In this document: positions 18,934 to 28,029 of the stretch, one piece after another
Layout of the letters: each line of letters starts with the position of its first letter
How positions within the stretch are numbered: the first letter of the stretch is position 1
DNA from: Methylocapsa palsarum
GTDB lineage: Bacteria; Pseudomonadota; Alphaproteobacteria; Rhizobiales; Beijerinckiaceae
NCBI RefSeq assembly: GCF_900114285.1
Contig: NZ_FOSN01000001.1
Span: 124,001 to 188,000, forward strand
DNA: 64,000 bases
Reading direction: 5' to 3'
Made by a program: the position numbers and the translations under genes
The notes under the pieces: model-generated
What the model saw: the letters and a program-made list of their open reading frames with translations, nothing else
Databases searched by the model: none
What the model was told of the DNA's origin: nothing

Positions 18934-19000
18934 AGCATATTCCGATCGGATTGAATCAATCCGATCGATAAGAATATGCTCATGTTTTTGACTCTGGAGC
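18931..19000. repeat. Palindromic repeat element R4 (stem type A), most complete copy
   Basis: Nearly perfect inverted repeat: left arm GAGCATATTCCGATC, core GGATTGAATCAATCC, right arm GATCGATAAGAATATGCTC. A tail ATGTTTTTGACTCTGGAGC (18982-19000) resembles the spacer between R5 and R6, so it appears to be part of a composite unit. It supplies the hisE stop codon and lies between hisE and coaA. Confidence 0.93.
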
Positions 19001-19022
19001 GCTGCGAGGACAAGGGGACTTC

Positions 19023-19982
19023 ATGGACCAGCGCGCCAGACCCGCGGCCCTCGCGTCGCCCTATCATCGGTTCAGTAGGAGCGAATGGGCGGCGCTCGCC
19101 GCCGACGCGCCGCTGACCCTGACGGCGGACGATCTTGCGCGGCTGCGCTCCACCAACGACCCGATCTCGCTCGAAGACGTCGCCGCGATCTACCTGCCGC
19201 TGTCGCGCCTGCTCTCGCTCTACGTCGGAGCCACGCAAGGCCTCTACAAGGCGACCCGGAGCTTCCTTGGCGCGGATGACGGCAAGACGCCGTTCATCAT
19301 CGGCGTCGCGGGTTCTGTCTCGGCCGGAAAATCGACGCTGTCGCGGGTGATGCAGGCGCTGCTCTCGCGCTGGCCCAACACGCCGAAGGTCGATCTCGTC
19401 ACCACCGACGGGTTTCTCTATCCGAACGCCGTCCTCGAGCGCGAGGATCTGATGGGAAAAAAGGGCTTTCCCGAAAGTTACGACAGCGCCGCCCTGCTGC
19501 GGTTCCTCTCCGACGTCAAGGCGGGGGAGCGCCATGTCGAGGCGCCGGTCTATTCGCATGTGGTCTATGACATCCTGCCGGGCGCGAGCGTCAAGGTCGA
19601 CCGGCCGGACATCCTGATCGTCGAGGGGCTCAACGTGCTGCTGCCGAGCCGCCCGGCGAAGGACGGCAGGGCGGCGCCCTTCGTCTCGGATTTCTTTGAT
19701 TTTTCGGTCTACCTGCACGCCAGCGAGCGCGATCTTGAGGACTGGTTCGTCGCCAGATTTATGCATCTGCGGCAGACCTCGTTCCGCGAACCGCAGAGCT
19801 ATTTCATCAAATACGCGGATCTGAACGATTCGGAGGCCGAGGCTGCGGCGCGCGACATCTGGACGAGGATCAACCTGCGCAATCTGCGCGAGAATATTCT
19901 ACCGACGAAGCCAAGAGCCAATCTCGTGCTGACCAAGGGCGCGAGCCACCGGATCGAGGAGGTGGAGCTGAGGAAGTTGTAG
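19023..19982 (+). CDS. coaA: Pantothenate kinase (type I)
   Basis: A 319-residue CoaA, the first committed step of coenzyme A synthesis. Walker [18 protein letters not shown] is near residues 97-113, followed by [15 protein letters not shown], the GFPESYD substrate motif, YSHVVYDI and LIVEGLNVL. Length and the C-terminal [21 protein letters not shown] match the family. The hisE-coaA order is common in Rhizobiales. No regulatory structure was seen apart from the element upstream. Confidence 0.95.
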   Translation: MDQRARPAALASPYHRFSRSEWAALAADAPLTLTADDLARLRSTNDPISLEDVAAIYLPLSRLLSLYVGATQGLYKATRSFLGADDGKTPFIIGVAGSVSAGKSTLSRVMQALLSRWPNTPKVDLVTTDGFLYPNAVLEREDLMGKKGFPESYDSAALLRFLSDVKAGERHVEAPVYSHVVYDILPGASVKVDRPDILIVEGLNVLLPSRPAKDGRAAPFVSDFFDFSVYLHASERDLEDWFVARFMHLRQTSFREPQSYFIKYADLNDSEAEAAARDIWTRINLRNLRENILPTKPRANLVLTKGASHRIEEVELRKL

Positions 19983-20017
19983 GGTTGCTTTAGTCGGCGA
20001 TCGGCTTGCGGCGCAAG

Positions 20018-20911
20018 CTACCTTGGCGCGCCGGTCCTGAAATACGCGCGAACAATATCTTCAAATTTCTGGGCGGCCGGAGTCGTCAGCCCTGCTGGAC
20101 CCTTGAGAAGACACACCGTGCGTTGAGGCGGCGCGGGTTGGATGCGTCCGAAATAAAGATCGAGCTTGGGCGAGACGCTGCTGGCGTCGGCGGGAACGAT
20201 CGACACACAGGCTCCGTCGCTTACGGCGCTCATGATCGCCGAGAACGTGTTGAATTCGAGCACGCGCTTCGGGCTGACGCCATGATGTTGTAGAAAGGCG
20301 TCGATCGAGGCCCTCGTCGTGTAGCCGTGAGAGAGCAGCGCCAGGCGCTGATCGGCGAGCGCTCGCGGCTTTATAGTCGGTAAAGCGGCGAAGGCGTGGC
20401 TCCGCGCGCAGACGAAAGCGAGGCTGTCCGTGTAGAGCTTGTAGGCGGCGAGCGGCGGCGCCACCGGGCCGATGCCAACGCCAAGACTGAGTTCTCCGGA
20501 CGCGAGTCGATCAAAAATTTCGGCGTTTGCAAGCTCCAGCACCTCGATGTCGACGGCGTCATGACAGCGAATGAATTGAGACACGATGGCCGGCAGATAC
20601 AGCGCGTTGAAGGTCTGCGTCACTCCGAGCCTCAGACGCCCCCGCTTCAGCCCGCGATAGGCGTCGATCGTCTCGCGCAGCGCATGCGTGACGGCGAGAG
20701 CGCGCCGGGCGTGATCGACTGCGATCACGCCAGCCTCCGTCAACCTGACGATACGGGCGGAGCGATCGAACAGCCGGACGCCGAGATCATCCTCCAAATC
20801 CTTGATCGTCTGCGACAACGCCGGCTGTGACACGTTCAGCGCGCGCGCGGCGCGCGTGAAGCTCAGTTCGTCGGCGATCCCGACGAGATAGCGGAATTGC
20901 CGCATCTGCAT
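20018..20911 (-). CDS. LysR-type transcriptional regulator
   Basis: About 297 residues starting MQMRQFRYLVGIADE, with a GGAG site upstream that favours ATG 20911 over the ATG at 20935. The N-terminal helix-turn-helix spans roughly residues 4-62 (FTRAARALNVSQPALSQTIKDLEDDLGVRLFDR), and a periplasmic-binding-like effector domain follows (about 90-290). It is divergent from a cupin and a DapA-family gene, with a T-N11-A dyad between, so it most likely controls them in response to their substrate. The effector is unknown. Confidence 0.9.
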   Translation of the reverse strand: MQMRQFRYLVGIADELSFTRAARALNVSQPALSQTIKDLEDDLGVRLFDRSARIVRLTEAGVIAVDHARRALAVTHALRETIDAYRGLKRGRLRLGVTQTFNALYLPAIVSQFIRCHDAVDIEVLELANAEIFDRLASGELSLGVGIGPVAPPLAAYKLYTDSLAFVCARSHAFAALPTIKPRALADQRLALLSHGYTTRASIDAFLQHHGVSPKRVLEFNTFSAIMSAVSDGACVSIVPADASSVSPKLDLYFGRIQPAPPQRTVCLLKGPAGLTTPAAQKFEDIVRAYFRTGAPR

Positions 20912-20926
20912 AACGACTCCGATATC

Positions 20927-20941
20927 ATAAGGCATTCTTAT
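20927..20941. promoter_or_regulatory. Candidate LysR box
   Basis: ATAAG-GCATT-CTTAT is a dyad that contains the T-N11-A signature of LysR-type operators. It lies in the 114-base space between the divergent LysR gene and the cupin gene, 16 bases upstream of the regulator start. Confidence 0.55.
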
Positions 20942-21025
20942 TGTCAGTATTAAATTCGTGTCTTTGACTTATCCAAGCCCCACGGCGATCATTACGCCGA
21001 AATCCAACCTCCGCAGGGTCGCCGC

Positions 21026-21478
21026 ATGAGCACGCAGACAAAGTTTCATTCCGCTGATTTCGACAAGACGCCGCCCACCTTCGCTTCGACGCTGCCGGAC
21101 CGCCTCGTTCACCGCGGCGTTGAAAAGGAGGATACGCGCGCCGCCTATTCCGTGGAACGCAAGCACCCTGTGCATTTTGTCGATCTGCCCTCGAACGCTG
21201 TCAGCGTGACCGTCGGCGGCCTTGCGCCCGGGGGCCGCTCCAACCGGCATCGGCACACTTATGAAACCATTCTCTACGTGCTCGAAGGCCGCGGCTACTC
21301 AATGATCGAGGATCGAAAGATCGAGTGGGAGCCTGGCGACGCCCTCTACATTCCGGTCTGGGCCTGGCACCACCATGTCAACGCAGATGCGGAAAAGCCC
21401 GCGCGCTACCTCGCCTGCGAGAATGCGCCCATGCTGCAAAATCTTGGACGACTCGCAATCCGCGAAGAAGAGAAGTGA
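21026..21478 (+). CDS. Cupin-domain protein
   Basis: A 150-residue single-domain cupin. Motif 1 is RHRHTYETILYVLEGRG (about residues 74-90), with two His and the Glu as metal ligands. Motif 2 is GDALYIPVWAWHHHVN (about 108-123), supplying the last His. No signal peptide. Such proteins are metal-dependent isomerases, dioxygenases or sugar-acid binding enzymes. It is nine bases before a DapA-family aldolase and divergent from a LysR gene, suggesting a small catabolic operon. Substrate unknown. Confidence 0.87.
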   Translation: MSTQTKFHSADFDKTPPTFASTLPDRLVHRGVEKEDTRAAYSVERKHPVHFVDLPSNAVSVTVGGLAPGGRSNRHRHTYETILYVLEGRGYSMIEDRKIEWEPGDALYIPVWAWHHHVNADAEKPARYLACENAPMLQNLGRLAIREEEK

Positions 21479-21487
21479 GACGCATAC

Positions 21488-22393
21488 ATGACCATCACCT
21501 CACTCGAAGGCATCATCGCTTATCCAGTCACGCCCTTTCGTCCGGACGGGTCCGGCATCGATGAACAAGCGTTTCGGCGGGTTACCGAGAATCTCCTGCG
21601 TTCTCATCCGGCCGCCATCGCGTTTCTCGGCAGCGCGGGAGAAAGCGCCTACCTGACCGATGATGAATGGCGCCGCGCCGCGAAGGTCGGCGTCGAGACC
21701 GTCACGGGGCGCGCGCCGGTCATTCTGGGCGTCAGCGAGCTTACGACTGCCGCGGCGGTGTCGAAGGCGCGATACGCGAAGGAGATCGGCGCCGACATGC
21801 TCATGGTGATTCCCGTCTCCTACTGGAAACTCGCCGAGAACGAAATCTACAGCCACTTCGAGGCTATCGCGGCGGCGACCGATCTGCCCATCATGGCGTA
21901 TAACAACCCGGCGACAAGCGGCGTCGACATGCAGCCGGCCTTGCTCGTGCAGCTCGTTTCGAAGATCAAGACCGTCTGCTTCGTCAAGGAGAGCAGCGGC
22001 GACCTCAACCGCATGCACGCGATCCGGACGTTGTCGAACGGCGAAATTCCATTCTACAACGGCGCCAATCATCTCACCCTTGAAGCTCTCGCCGCCGGCG
22101 CGAGCGGCTGGTGTACGGCTGCGCCCAATCTCCTCGACGACCGGCCGCATGCGCTCTTCGAGCACATGCGCAAAGGACGCCTTGCCGAGGCGCGGGAGCT
22201 TTTCTATCAATTGCTGCCGATACTCGGCTTCATCGTCGTTGGCGGTCTGCCGACAACCGTGAAAGCCGGGCTGAGGCTGCGTGGTCTCGACGCCGGCGAT
22301 CCACGTCCGCCTCTCAAACCTCTGCCGGACGCCCCGCGGCGTGAACTCGAAGGTTTTCTCGCGACGATCGGCGTCGGAGCGATTTCCGCCTAG
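21488..22393 (+). CDS. DapA-family aldolase/dehydratase
   Basis: A 301-residue TIM-barrel enzyme of the dihydrodipicolinate synthase / N-acetylneuraminate lyase superfamily. The carboxylate-binding loop is GSAGESAYL (near 46-54), the catalytic Tyr is in MAYNNPATSG (about 137-146), and the Schiff-base Lys is in CFVKESSGD (about 163-171). The GSAGE loop differs from the G-T-T-G-E loop of true DapA, so this is probably not the lysine-pathway enzyme but a keto-acid aldolase or dehydratase acting with the cupin upstream. Its TAG stop is the start of a palindromic element. Confidence 0.87.
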   Translation: MTITSLEGIIAYPVTPFRPDGSGIDEQAFRRVTENLLRSHPAAIAFLGSAGESAYLTDDEWRRAAKVGVETVTGRAPVILGVSELTTAAAVSKARYAKEIGADMLMVIPVSYWKLAENEIYSHFEAIAAATDLPIMAYNNPATSGVDMQPALLVQLVSKIKTVCFVKESSGDLNRMHAIRTLSNGEIPFYNGANHLTLEALAAGASGWCTAAPNLLDDRPHALFEHMRKGRLAEARELFYQLLPILGFIVVGGLPTTVKAGLRLRGLDAGDPRPPLKPLPDAPRRELEGFLATIGVGAISA

Positions 22394-22440
22394 AGCATTC
22401 CGATCGGATTGAATCAATCCAATCGACAAGAATATGCTCA
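22391..22440. repeat. Palindromic repeat element R5 (stem type A)
   Basis: TAGAGCATTCCGATC, core GGATTGAATCAATCC, then AATCGACAAGAATATGCTCA. The initial TAG is the stop codon of the DapA-family gene. The left arm is two bases shorter than R4 (GCATTCC instead of GCATATTCC). Confidence 0.92.
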
Positions 22441-22452
22441 AGCTTTTGACAC

Positions 22453-22503
22453 TAGAGCATATTCCATCGATCGCATGACTTCATGCGATCGGAAAGCGCT
22501 CTA
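22453..22503. repeat. Palindromic repeat element R6 (stem type B, hybrid arms)
   Basis: TAGAGCATATTCC (a type-A left arm), then core GATCGCATG ACTT CATGCGATC, then GGAAAGCGCTCTA (the type-B arm inverted). It lies 12 bases after R5, making a tandem pair between the convergent DapA-family gene and priA. Confidence 0.92.
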
Positions 22504-22510
22504 AGCTCCC

Positions 22511-24757
22511 TCACAAAAAGCTCTGCGGCTCGATGTCCACCGCGACCCCGACGCCGCCCCGCGCTTTCGGCCCCGCCGCCAGCAGCGCGCGCAGAAATCC
22601 CTGCAGATCGGCGTTTCGCGGCGAACGCGCCAGAAGCCGGAACCGGTGGCGCCCGCGGATGATCGCGATCGGCGCCTCGGCCGGCCCGAGGAGGCGGATC
22701 TCGTCATCGCGCGGAAGGCCTCCCGCGGGCGCGAGCCGCCAGGTGGGCGAGGGCGGCAGCTCATAGGCCGCTCTCGCCAGCGCCCGCGCATGCGTCTCCG
22801 CCGAGGCCGCGTCCTTGCCCGAGACGATCAGGGCCGCGAGCCGTCCGAACGGCGGCAGACCCGCGCGCAGCCGCTGCTGCGTCTCTTCAAGATAGAATTT
22901 TTCACAATCGCCCGACAAAAGCGCGCGCATCACCGGATGTTCCGGCTGGAAGGTCTGGACCAGAGCCTCGCCGCGCGTGTCGAACCGCCCGGCCCGGCCG
23001 GTCACCTGCTGTAGTAGCTGGAACGTGCGCTCCGCCGCGCGCGGGTCGCCGGACGAGAGCCCGATATCGGCGTCGATCACGCCGACGACGGAGAGCAGCG
23101 GGAAATTGTGCCCCTTGGCGACAAGCTGGGTGCCGATGATAAGGTCGCACTCGCCCTGCGCGATGGCGTCGAGTTCGTTGCGGAGCCGTTTCGACCCGCC
23201 CGGAAAATCGGACGAGAGGACCATTGTGCGGGCATCCGGAAACGTCTCCGCCGCCTCCTCGGCCAAACGCTCGACGCCGGGGCCGCAGGCGGACAATTGA
23301 TCGACAGCCTCGCAATTGGGGCACATCTGCGGGCGGCGCTCGATATGGCCGCAATGATGGCAGACGAGCGCGCGGCGGAAGCGGTGATCGACCAGCCAGG
23401 CGGTGCAATTCGGGCATTGGAAGCGATGGCCGCAGCTGCGGCAGAGCGTGAGGGGCGCGTAGCCGCGCCGGTTGAGAAACAGCAGCCCCTGTTCGCCGCG
23501 CTCGAAAGCGCTCGTGAGCGCGGCTTTGAGCCTTGGTGAGATCCACTTGCCGCGCCCGGGCGGCTCGAGCCGCATATCGACAGCGGTGAGGCGCGGCAGG
23601 GCGCGGCCCTTGTAGCGGCCGTCGAGCCGCACGCGGCCATAGCGCCCCTGTTCCGCGTTGACCCGGGTCTCGATCGAGGGCGTCGCCGAGGCGAGGATCA
23701 CGGCGCTCGCCTCGATTTGCCCGCGCACCACGGCCATGTCGCGGGCGTGATAGGAGACGCCGTCCTCCTGCTTGTAGGCGGCGTCGTGCTCTTCATCGAC
23801 GACGATCAGGGCGAGATCGGAGAAAGGCAGATACAGCGCGGACCGCGCCCCCGCCACGACCTTGACCTCGCCGCGGGCGAGCGCGCTCCAGACGCGGGCG
23901 CGCTTGCGGGCGCCGACCGCCGAGTGCCATTCCGCCGGCCTTGCGCCGAACCTCGCGGCGAAACGGTCGAGAAACTGCGCGGTGAGCGCGATTTCCGGCA
24001 TCAGGACCAGGGCCTGACGTCCGTCCCGCACGGCGGCGGCGATGGCCTCGAAATAGACCTCGGTCTTGCCTGATCCGGTGACGCCCTCGAGCAGGGTCAC
24101 CGAGAAGGCGCGGGCGCGGACGGCGGCGGTCAAAATCTCCGCCGCCCTCGCCTGGTCCGGCTCGAGGTCCGGCGCGGCGTAGCCGGAATCGCAGGGCAGA
24201 GCCGCGGGTTCCGGCGGCAGGGCGATCGTCTCCAGCGCGCCCTCGTCCACGAGCCCGTCGATCACGCCGGCCGAGCAGGCGGCGGCCTCGGCGAGCGCGG
24301 ACTTCGGGAAGATCAGCCCGCCTTCCGCCGCGGCGAGCACGCGGCTTCGCGCCGGCGTCATCCGTTGCGGCGGCGGACCGGCGAGGCGGACCCCGACGCG
24401 GACCGGCTCGGGTCCGGCGTGGGACGGCGCCCGCACGCCCATGCGCAGCACCATGCCGCGCGGGCTCATGGTCCAGCGCGCCACCCAGTCGATGAATTTG
24501 CGCAGGCGCGGCTGAAGCGGCGGCCAGTCGAGCTTGGCCGCGACGCTCTTGAGGTTCGAGGCGCCCGGCGGCGCGGGCCTGATGTCCCAGACCACACCCG
24601 CCGCAAGGCGCGAGCCGAGCGGCGCCTCGACGAAATCGCCGGGCGCGAGGTCCATGCCTGCCGGGACGGTATAGGAAAAGGCGGCGTCGAGCGCGACCGG
24701 AACCAGCACGTCGGCGATGCGCCCGGCGGATTTATCGTCTTCGCCGTCTTTGCCCAA
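22511..24757 (-). CDS. priA: Primosomal protein N' (replication restart helicase)
   Basis: A 748-residue superfamily 2 helicase. The N-terminal DNA-binding region begins near [16 protein letters not shown], Walker A is [15 protein letters not shown] (about residues 218-232), the DEEH box is [15 protein letters not shown], and a two-zinc module of eight cysteines ([24 protein letters not shown] and beyond) lies near residues 440-490. [12 protein letters not shown] and QVTGRAGRF are helicase motifs V and VI. The start is TTG at 24757, overlapping the end of terC by 26 bases; no in-frame ATG exists nearby, so the start is tentative. Confidence 0.94.
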   Translation of the reverse strand: MGKDGEDDKSAGRIADVLVPVALDAAFSYTVPAGMDLAPGDFVEAPLGSRLAAGVVWDIRPAPPGASNLKSVAAKLDWPPLQPRLRKFIDWVARWTMSPRGMVLRMGVRAPSHAGPEPVRVGVRLAGPPPQRMTPARSRVLAAAEGGLIFPKSALAEAAACSAGVIDGLVDEGALETIALPPEPAALPCDSGYAAPDLEPDQARAAEILTAAVRARAFSVTLLEGVTGSGKTEVYFEAIAAAVRDGRQALVLMPEIALTAQFLDRFAARFGARPAEWHSAVGARKRARVWSALARGEVKVVAGARSALYLPFSDLALIVVDEEHDAAYKQEDGVSYHARDMAVVRGQIEASAVILASATPSIETRVNAEQGRYGRVRLDGRYKGRALPRLTAVDMRLEPPGRGKWISPRLKAALTSAFERGEQGLLFLNRRGYAPLTLCRSCGHRFQCPNCTAWLVDHRFRRALVCHHCGHIERRPQMCPNCEAVDQLSACGPGVERLAEEAAETFPDARTMVLSSDFPGGSKRLRNELDAIAQGECDLIIGTQLVAKGHNFPLLSVVGVIDADIGLSSGDPRAAERTFQLLQQVTGRAGRFDTRGEALVQTFQPEHPVMRALLSGDCEKFYLEETQQRLRAGLPPFGRLAALIVSGKDAASAETHARALARAAYELPPSPTWRLAPAGGLPRDDEIRLLGPAEAPIAIIRGRHRFRLLARSPRNADLQGFLRALLAAGPKARGGVGVAVDIEPQSFL

Positions 24758-25595
24758 TTTTGCGCGCGCCCGGTTGCTTCGGCGGCGAAGCCGTTGGAGG
24801 AGGGGCGGAAGACGAGGCCGGAGGAGCCGAAAGGCTGGATCGGCGGGCGGGGGGATAATGCGTTCCCGCGCGACTTTTCTTCCTTCGCGCCAGCATGTTC
24901 AGCGCCTCGATCACGCCGGAAAACGCCATCGCCGCGTAAATGTAGCCCTTGGGGAAATGAAAGCCAAATCCGTCGGCGACGAGCGTCGTCCCGATCAGCA
25001 GGAGAAACCCGAGCGCGAGCATCACGATGGTCGGGTTCTTGTGGATGAACGCGGCGAGCGCGTCGGCGGCGAGGATCATCCCGGCGACGGCGAGGATCAC
25101 GGCGGTGATCATGATCGGCACGCTGTCGGTCATGCCGACGGCGGTGATGATCGAATCGATCGAAAAGACGATGTCGAGCAGGACGATCTGGGCGACGACG
25201 GTCCCGAACCTCGCGGGCTTCGCCGGCTTTTCCGGCTCCTCCTCGTCCGTGTCCACGGTTTCATGGATTTCGGACGTCGCCTTCCAGACCAGAAACATCC
25301 CGCCCCCGATCAGGATGAGGTCGCGCCAGGAGAAATCGCGGCCGAATGCGGCGAACAGGGGCTCGGTGAGACGGACGATAAACCCCGCCGCCGCGACGAG
25401 CAAAATCCGGAAGATCAGCGACAGGCTGATGCCGATCCGTCGTGCGTTGGAGCTCGAGGGATGCGGCAGCTTGTTCGAGAGGATGGCGATGAAGACGAGG
25501 TTGTCGACCCCGAGCACCAGCTCCATGACGACCAGCGTCGCCAGCGCGGCCCAGGCCGAAGGGTCATGCGCGAGCGCAAGGAGATCACGGATCAA
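24732..25595 (-). CDS. TerC-family integral membrane protein
   Basis: A 287-residue polytopic protein. Seven or so helices contain the TerC hallmarks [14 protein letters not shown] (near residues 25-38) and [17 protein letters not shown] (about 138-154), with acidic residues inside membrane segments. TerC proteins are linked to tellurite resistance and to manganese export or supply of exoenzymes. A Ser/Pro/Ala-rich basic tail of about 50 residues follows the last helix and overlaps priA. It could equally be called YgdQ/YoaE-like. Confidence 0.88.
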   Translation of the reverse strand: MIRDLLALAHDPSAWAALATLVVMELVLGVDNLVFIAILSNKLPHPSSSNARRIGISLSLIFRILLVAAAGFIVRLTEPLFAAFGRDFSWRDLILIGGGMFLVWKATSEIHETVDTDEEEPEKPAKPARFGTVVAQIVLLDIVFSIDSIITAVGMTDSVPIMITAVILAVAGMILAADALAAFIHKNPTIVMLALGFLLLIGTTLVADGFGFHFPKGYIYAAMAFSGVIEALNMLARRKKSRAGTHYPPARRSSLSAPPASSSAPPPTASPPKQPGARKIGQRRRRR

Positions 25596-25861
25596 GAAGC
25601 TTTTCCGGTGCCGGTCGGGGAAGGCCCGCGCCCAGCGCGGCGCGGCGGAGAGGGTTGCGGGAATGGCTCATGTAGCCCCGTTTCGTGCCGCAAGACTGGG
25701 GCCGGGTCAAGGCGGGCCCTCGTGGCGGCGATCGCGGACGCCCCTCCCTTGCATCGCGCCGCGCAAACCCATAGATGACCTCAGCCGAGGCAGGCCCGCT
25801 CCTGCCCCCGGACCCTTGCCCCAAAAGCCCCGCCTCGCCCGCCCGGCGCCACGAGAGTTTC

Positions 25862-26434
25862 ATGCAGCATCCCCCCTCCGGCCCCGATCTCTGGCACGCC
25901 ACCACCATCATCATGGTGAAAAAAGGCGCCCGCACCGTGATCGGCGGCGACGGCCAGGTCTCGATCGGGCAGACCATCGTCAAGGGCAACGCCAGGAAGG
26001 TGCGCCGCCTCGCCAAGGGCGAAGTCATCGGCGGCTTCGCCGGGGCGACCGCCGACGCGTTCACTTTGTTCGAACGGCTCGAAGGCAAGCTTGAGCAATA
26101 CCCTGGCCAGCTCATGCGCGCCTGCGTCGAGCTCGCCAAGGACTGGCGCACCGACCGCTACCTGCGCCGCCTCGAGGCGATGATGCTCGTCGCCGACAAG
26201 GAGGCCGCGCTGGTGCTGACCGGCACCGGCGACGTGCTGGAGCCGGAGGCCGCCGACGAGGGCTCGGTGATGGGGATCGGCTCCGGCGGCAATTACGCGC
26301 TCGCCGCCGGCCGGGCGCTGCTTTCGACCGATCTCGACGCCGAGGACATCGCCCGCCGGGCGTTGACGATCGCCTCCGAAATCTGCGTCTATACGAACGG
26401 CAATTTCGTGCTCGAATCGATTGCCTCGAAATGA
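25862..26434 (+). CDS. hslV: ATP-dependent protease HslV (peptidase subunit)
   Basis: A 190-residue proteasome-related peptidase. The catalytic N-terminal threonine is exposed by cleavage in [13 protein letters not shown], leaving TTI, about 13 residues after the [25 protein letters not shown] and [14 protein letters not shown] are typical of HslV. An earlier in-frame ATG at 25775 would give an unusual 43-residue propeptide and is not favoured. It is followed by hslU. Confidence 0.94.
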   Translation: MQHPPSGPDLWHATTIIMVKKGARTVIGGDGQVSIGQTIVKGNARKVRRLAKGEVIGGFAGATADAFTLFERLEGKLEQYPGQLMRACVELAKDWRTDRYLRRLEAMMLVADKEAALVLTGTGDVLEPEAADEGSVMGIGSGGNYALAAGRALLSTDLDAEDIARRALTIASEICVYTNGNFVLESIASK

Positions 26435-26490
26435 CTCTCGAGACGCGAGCGGAGCCCGCCCGGAATGAACTTTCCGCGAAAAGAGATCCG

Positions 26491-27801
26491 ATGAACGATT
26501 TTTCCCCCCGCGAGATCGTCTCCGAGCTCGACCGTTTCATCGTCGGCCAGAACGACGCCAAGCGCGCCGTCGCCATCGCGCTGCGCAACCGCTGGCGCCG
26601 CCTGCGCCTCGAGGGGCCGATGCGCGAGGAGGTTCTGCCGAAGAACATCCTGATGATCGGGCCGACCGGCTGCGGCAAGACCGAAATCTCGCGCCGCCTC
26701 GCGAAACTCGCGGGCGCGCCGTTCCTGAAGGTCGAGGCGACGAAGTTCACCGAGGTCGGCTATGTCGGGCGCGACGTCGAGCAGATCGTCCGCGATCTGG
26801 TCGAGACCGCGATCAGCATGGTCCGCGACGAAAAGCGCAAGTCCGTGCGCGCTCGCGCCGAACTCGCCGCCGAGGACCGCATTCTCGACGCGCTCGTCGG
26901 CGTCAACGCGTCCGCGGCGACGCGCGACTCTTTCCGCAAGCGGCTGCGCACGGGCGAACTCGACGACAAGGAAATCGAGATCGAGGTGGCGCAATCGGCG
27001 CCGTCGATGCCGATGTTCGAATTGCCCAACATGCCGGGCTCGTCGGTCGGCGCGATCTCGCTCGGCGATATTTTCGGCAAGGCGCTCGGCAAGACCGCGA
27101 AGCCGCGCCGCACCATTGTCAAGGACGCGGCGGAGCCCCTGATCCTCGAGGAAAGCGACAAGCTGGTCGATCAGGAGCAGATCGTGCAGGAGGCGATCCG
27201 CGACGTCGAAAACAACGGCATCGTGTTTCTCGACGAACTCGACAAGATCTGCGCGCGCGAGGGCCGCGGCGGCGGCGCCGACGTCTCGCGCGAAGGCGTG
27301 CAGCGCGACCTTTTGCCCCTGATCGAGGGCACCAGCGTTTCGACCAAGCATGGCGTCGTGAAGACCGACCACATCCTGTTCATCGCCTCCGGCGCGTTCC
27401 ATGTCTCGAAGCCCTCGGACCTGCTGCCGGAATTGCAGGGCCGCCTGCCGATCCGGGTGGAATTGGCCCCGCTGACCGAGGACGATTTCCGCCGCATCCT
27501 GACCGAGACCGAAGCGAGCCTCATCAAGCAATACGAGGCCCTGCTCGCGACCGAGGGCGTCGAGCTCGTCTTCACCCCCGACGCCGTGATCGCCCTGGCG
27601 CGGGTGGCGGTGCAGGTCAACTCCACCGTCGAGAACATCGGCGCGCGGCGGTTGCAGACGGTGATGGAGCGCGTGCTGGACGAGGTGAGCTTCACCGCCT
27701 CCGACCGGGCCGGGGAGAGGGTCGAGATCGACGGGGCCTTCGTCGAGCGCAACATCGGCGACCTCGCCAAGAACGCGGATTTGAGCCGGTTTATTTTGTA
27801 G
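26491..27801 (+). CDS. hslU: ATP-dependent protease HslU (ATPase subunit)
   Basis: A 436-residue AAA+ unfoldase that feeds substrates to HslV. N-terminus [20 protein letters not shown], Walker [18 protein letters not shown] (about 55-71), GYVGRDVE pore motif, Walker [11 protein letters not shown], sensor-2 region [17 protein letters not shown] and the conserved C-terminus LSRFIL that docks into HslV. The open frame extends to ATG 26431, which overlaps the hslV stop by four bases, but the family N-terminus fits 26491. Heat-shock control by the rpoH product is expected but no promoter was identified. Confidence 0.95.
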   Translation: MNDFSPREIVSELDRFIVGQNDAKRAVAIALRNRWRRLRLEGPMREEVLPKNILMIGPTGCGKTEISRRLAKLAGAPFLKVEATKFTEVGYVGRDVEQIVRDLVETAISMVRDEKRKSVRARAELAAEDRILDALVGVNASAATRDSFRKRLRTGELDDKEIEIEVAQSAPSMPMFELPNMPGSSVGAISLGDIFGKALGKTAKPRRTIVKDAAEPLILEESDKLVDQEQIVQEAIRDVENNGIVFLDELDKICAREGRGGGADVSREGVQRDLLPLIEGTSVSTKHGVVKTDHILFIASGAFHVSKPSDLLPELQGRLPIRVELAPLTEDDFRRILTETEASLIKQYEALLATEGVELVFTPDAVIALARVAVQVNSTVENIGARRLQTVMERVLDEVSFTASDRAGERVEIDGAFVERNIGDLAKNADLSRFIL

Positions 27802-27954
27802 TTGGACGCCCCCTACGGCGATGGAATGGGCGCGCCGTCGCGCCGAAATCTTTTGCGCCGCGTGCTTCGGCCGCCGCGCGGGGCGGGGCCAAGCTGCGGT
27901 CCTTGCGCGTAGGTTCTTGCGCGTTGTGATGTAGTCAAAAACTGTTCAGCCATT

Positions 27955-27978
27955 GCGATTCACGTGGCGATTCACGCG
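27955..27978. repeat. Two adjacent 12-base direct repeats upstream of the recombinase gene
   Basis: GCGATTCACGTG (27955-27966) and GCGATTCACGCG (27967-27978) differ by one base. They lie about 50 bases before the tyrosine recombinase and could be protein-binding repeats. No function is shown. Confidence 0.7.
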
Positions 27979-28029
27979 GGCGCGCGAAAGGGCTAAGCTC
28001 GGTCGCTCGAATCGGATTGTGGAGCGCCG

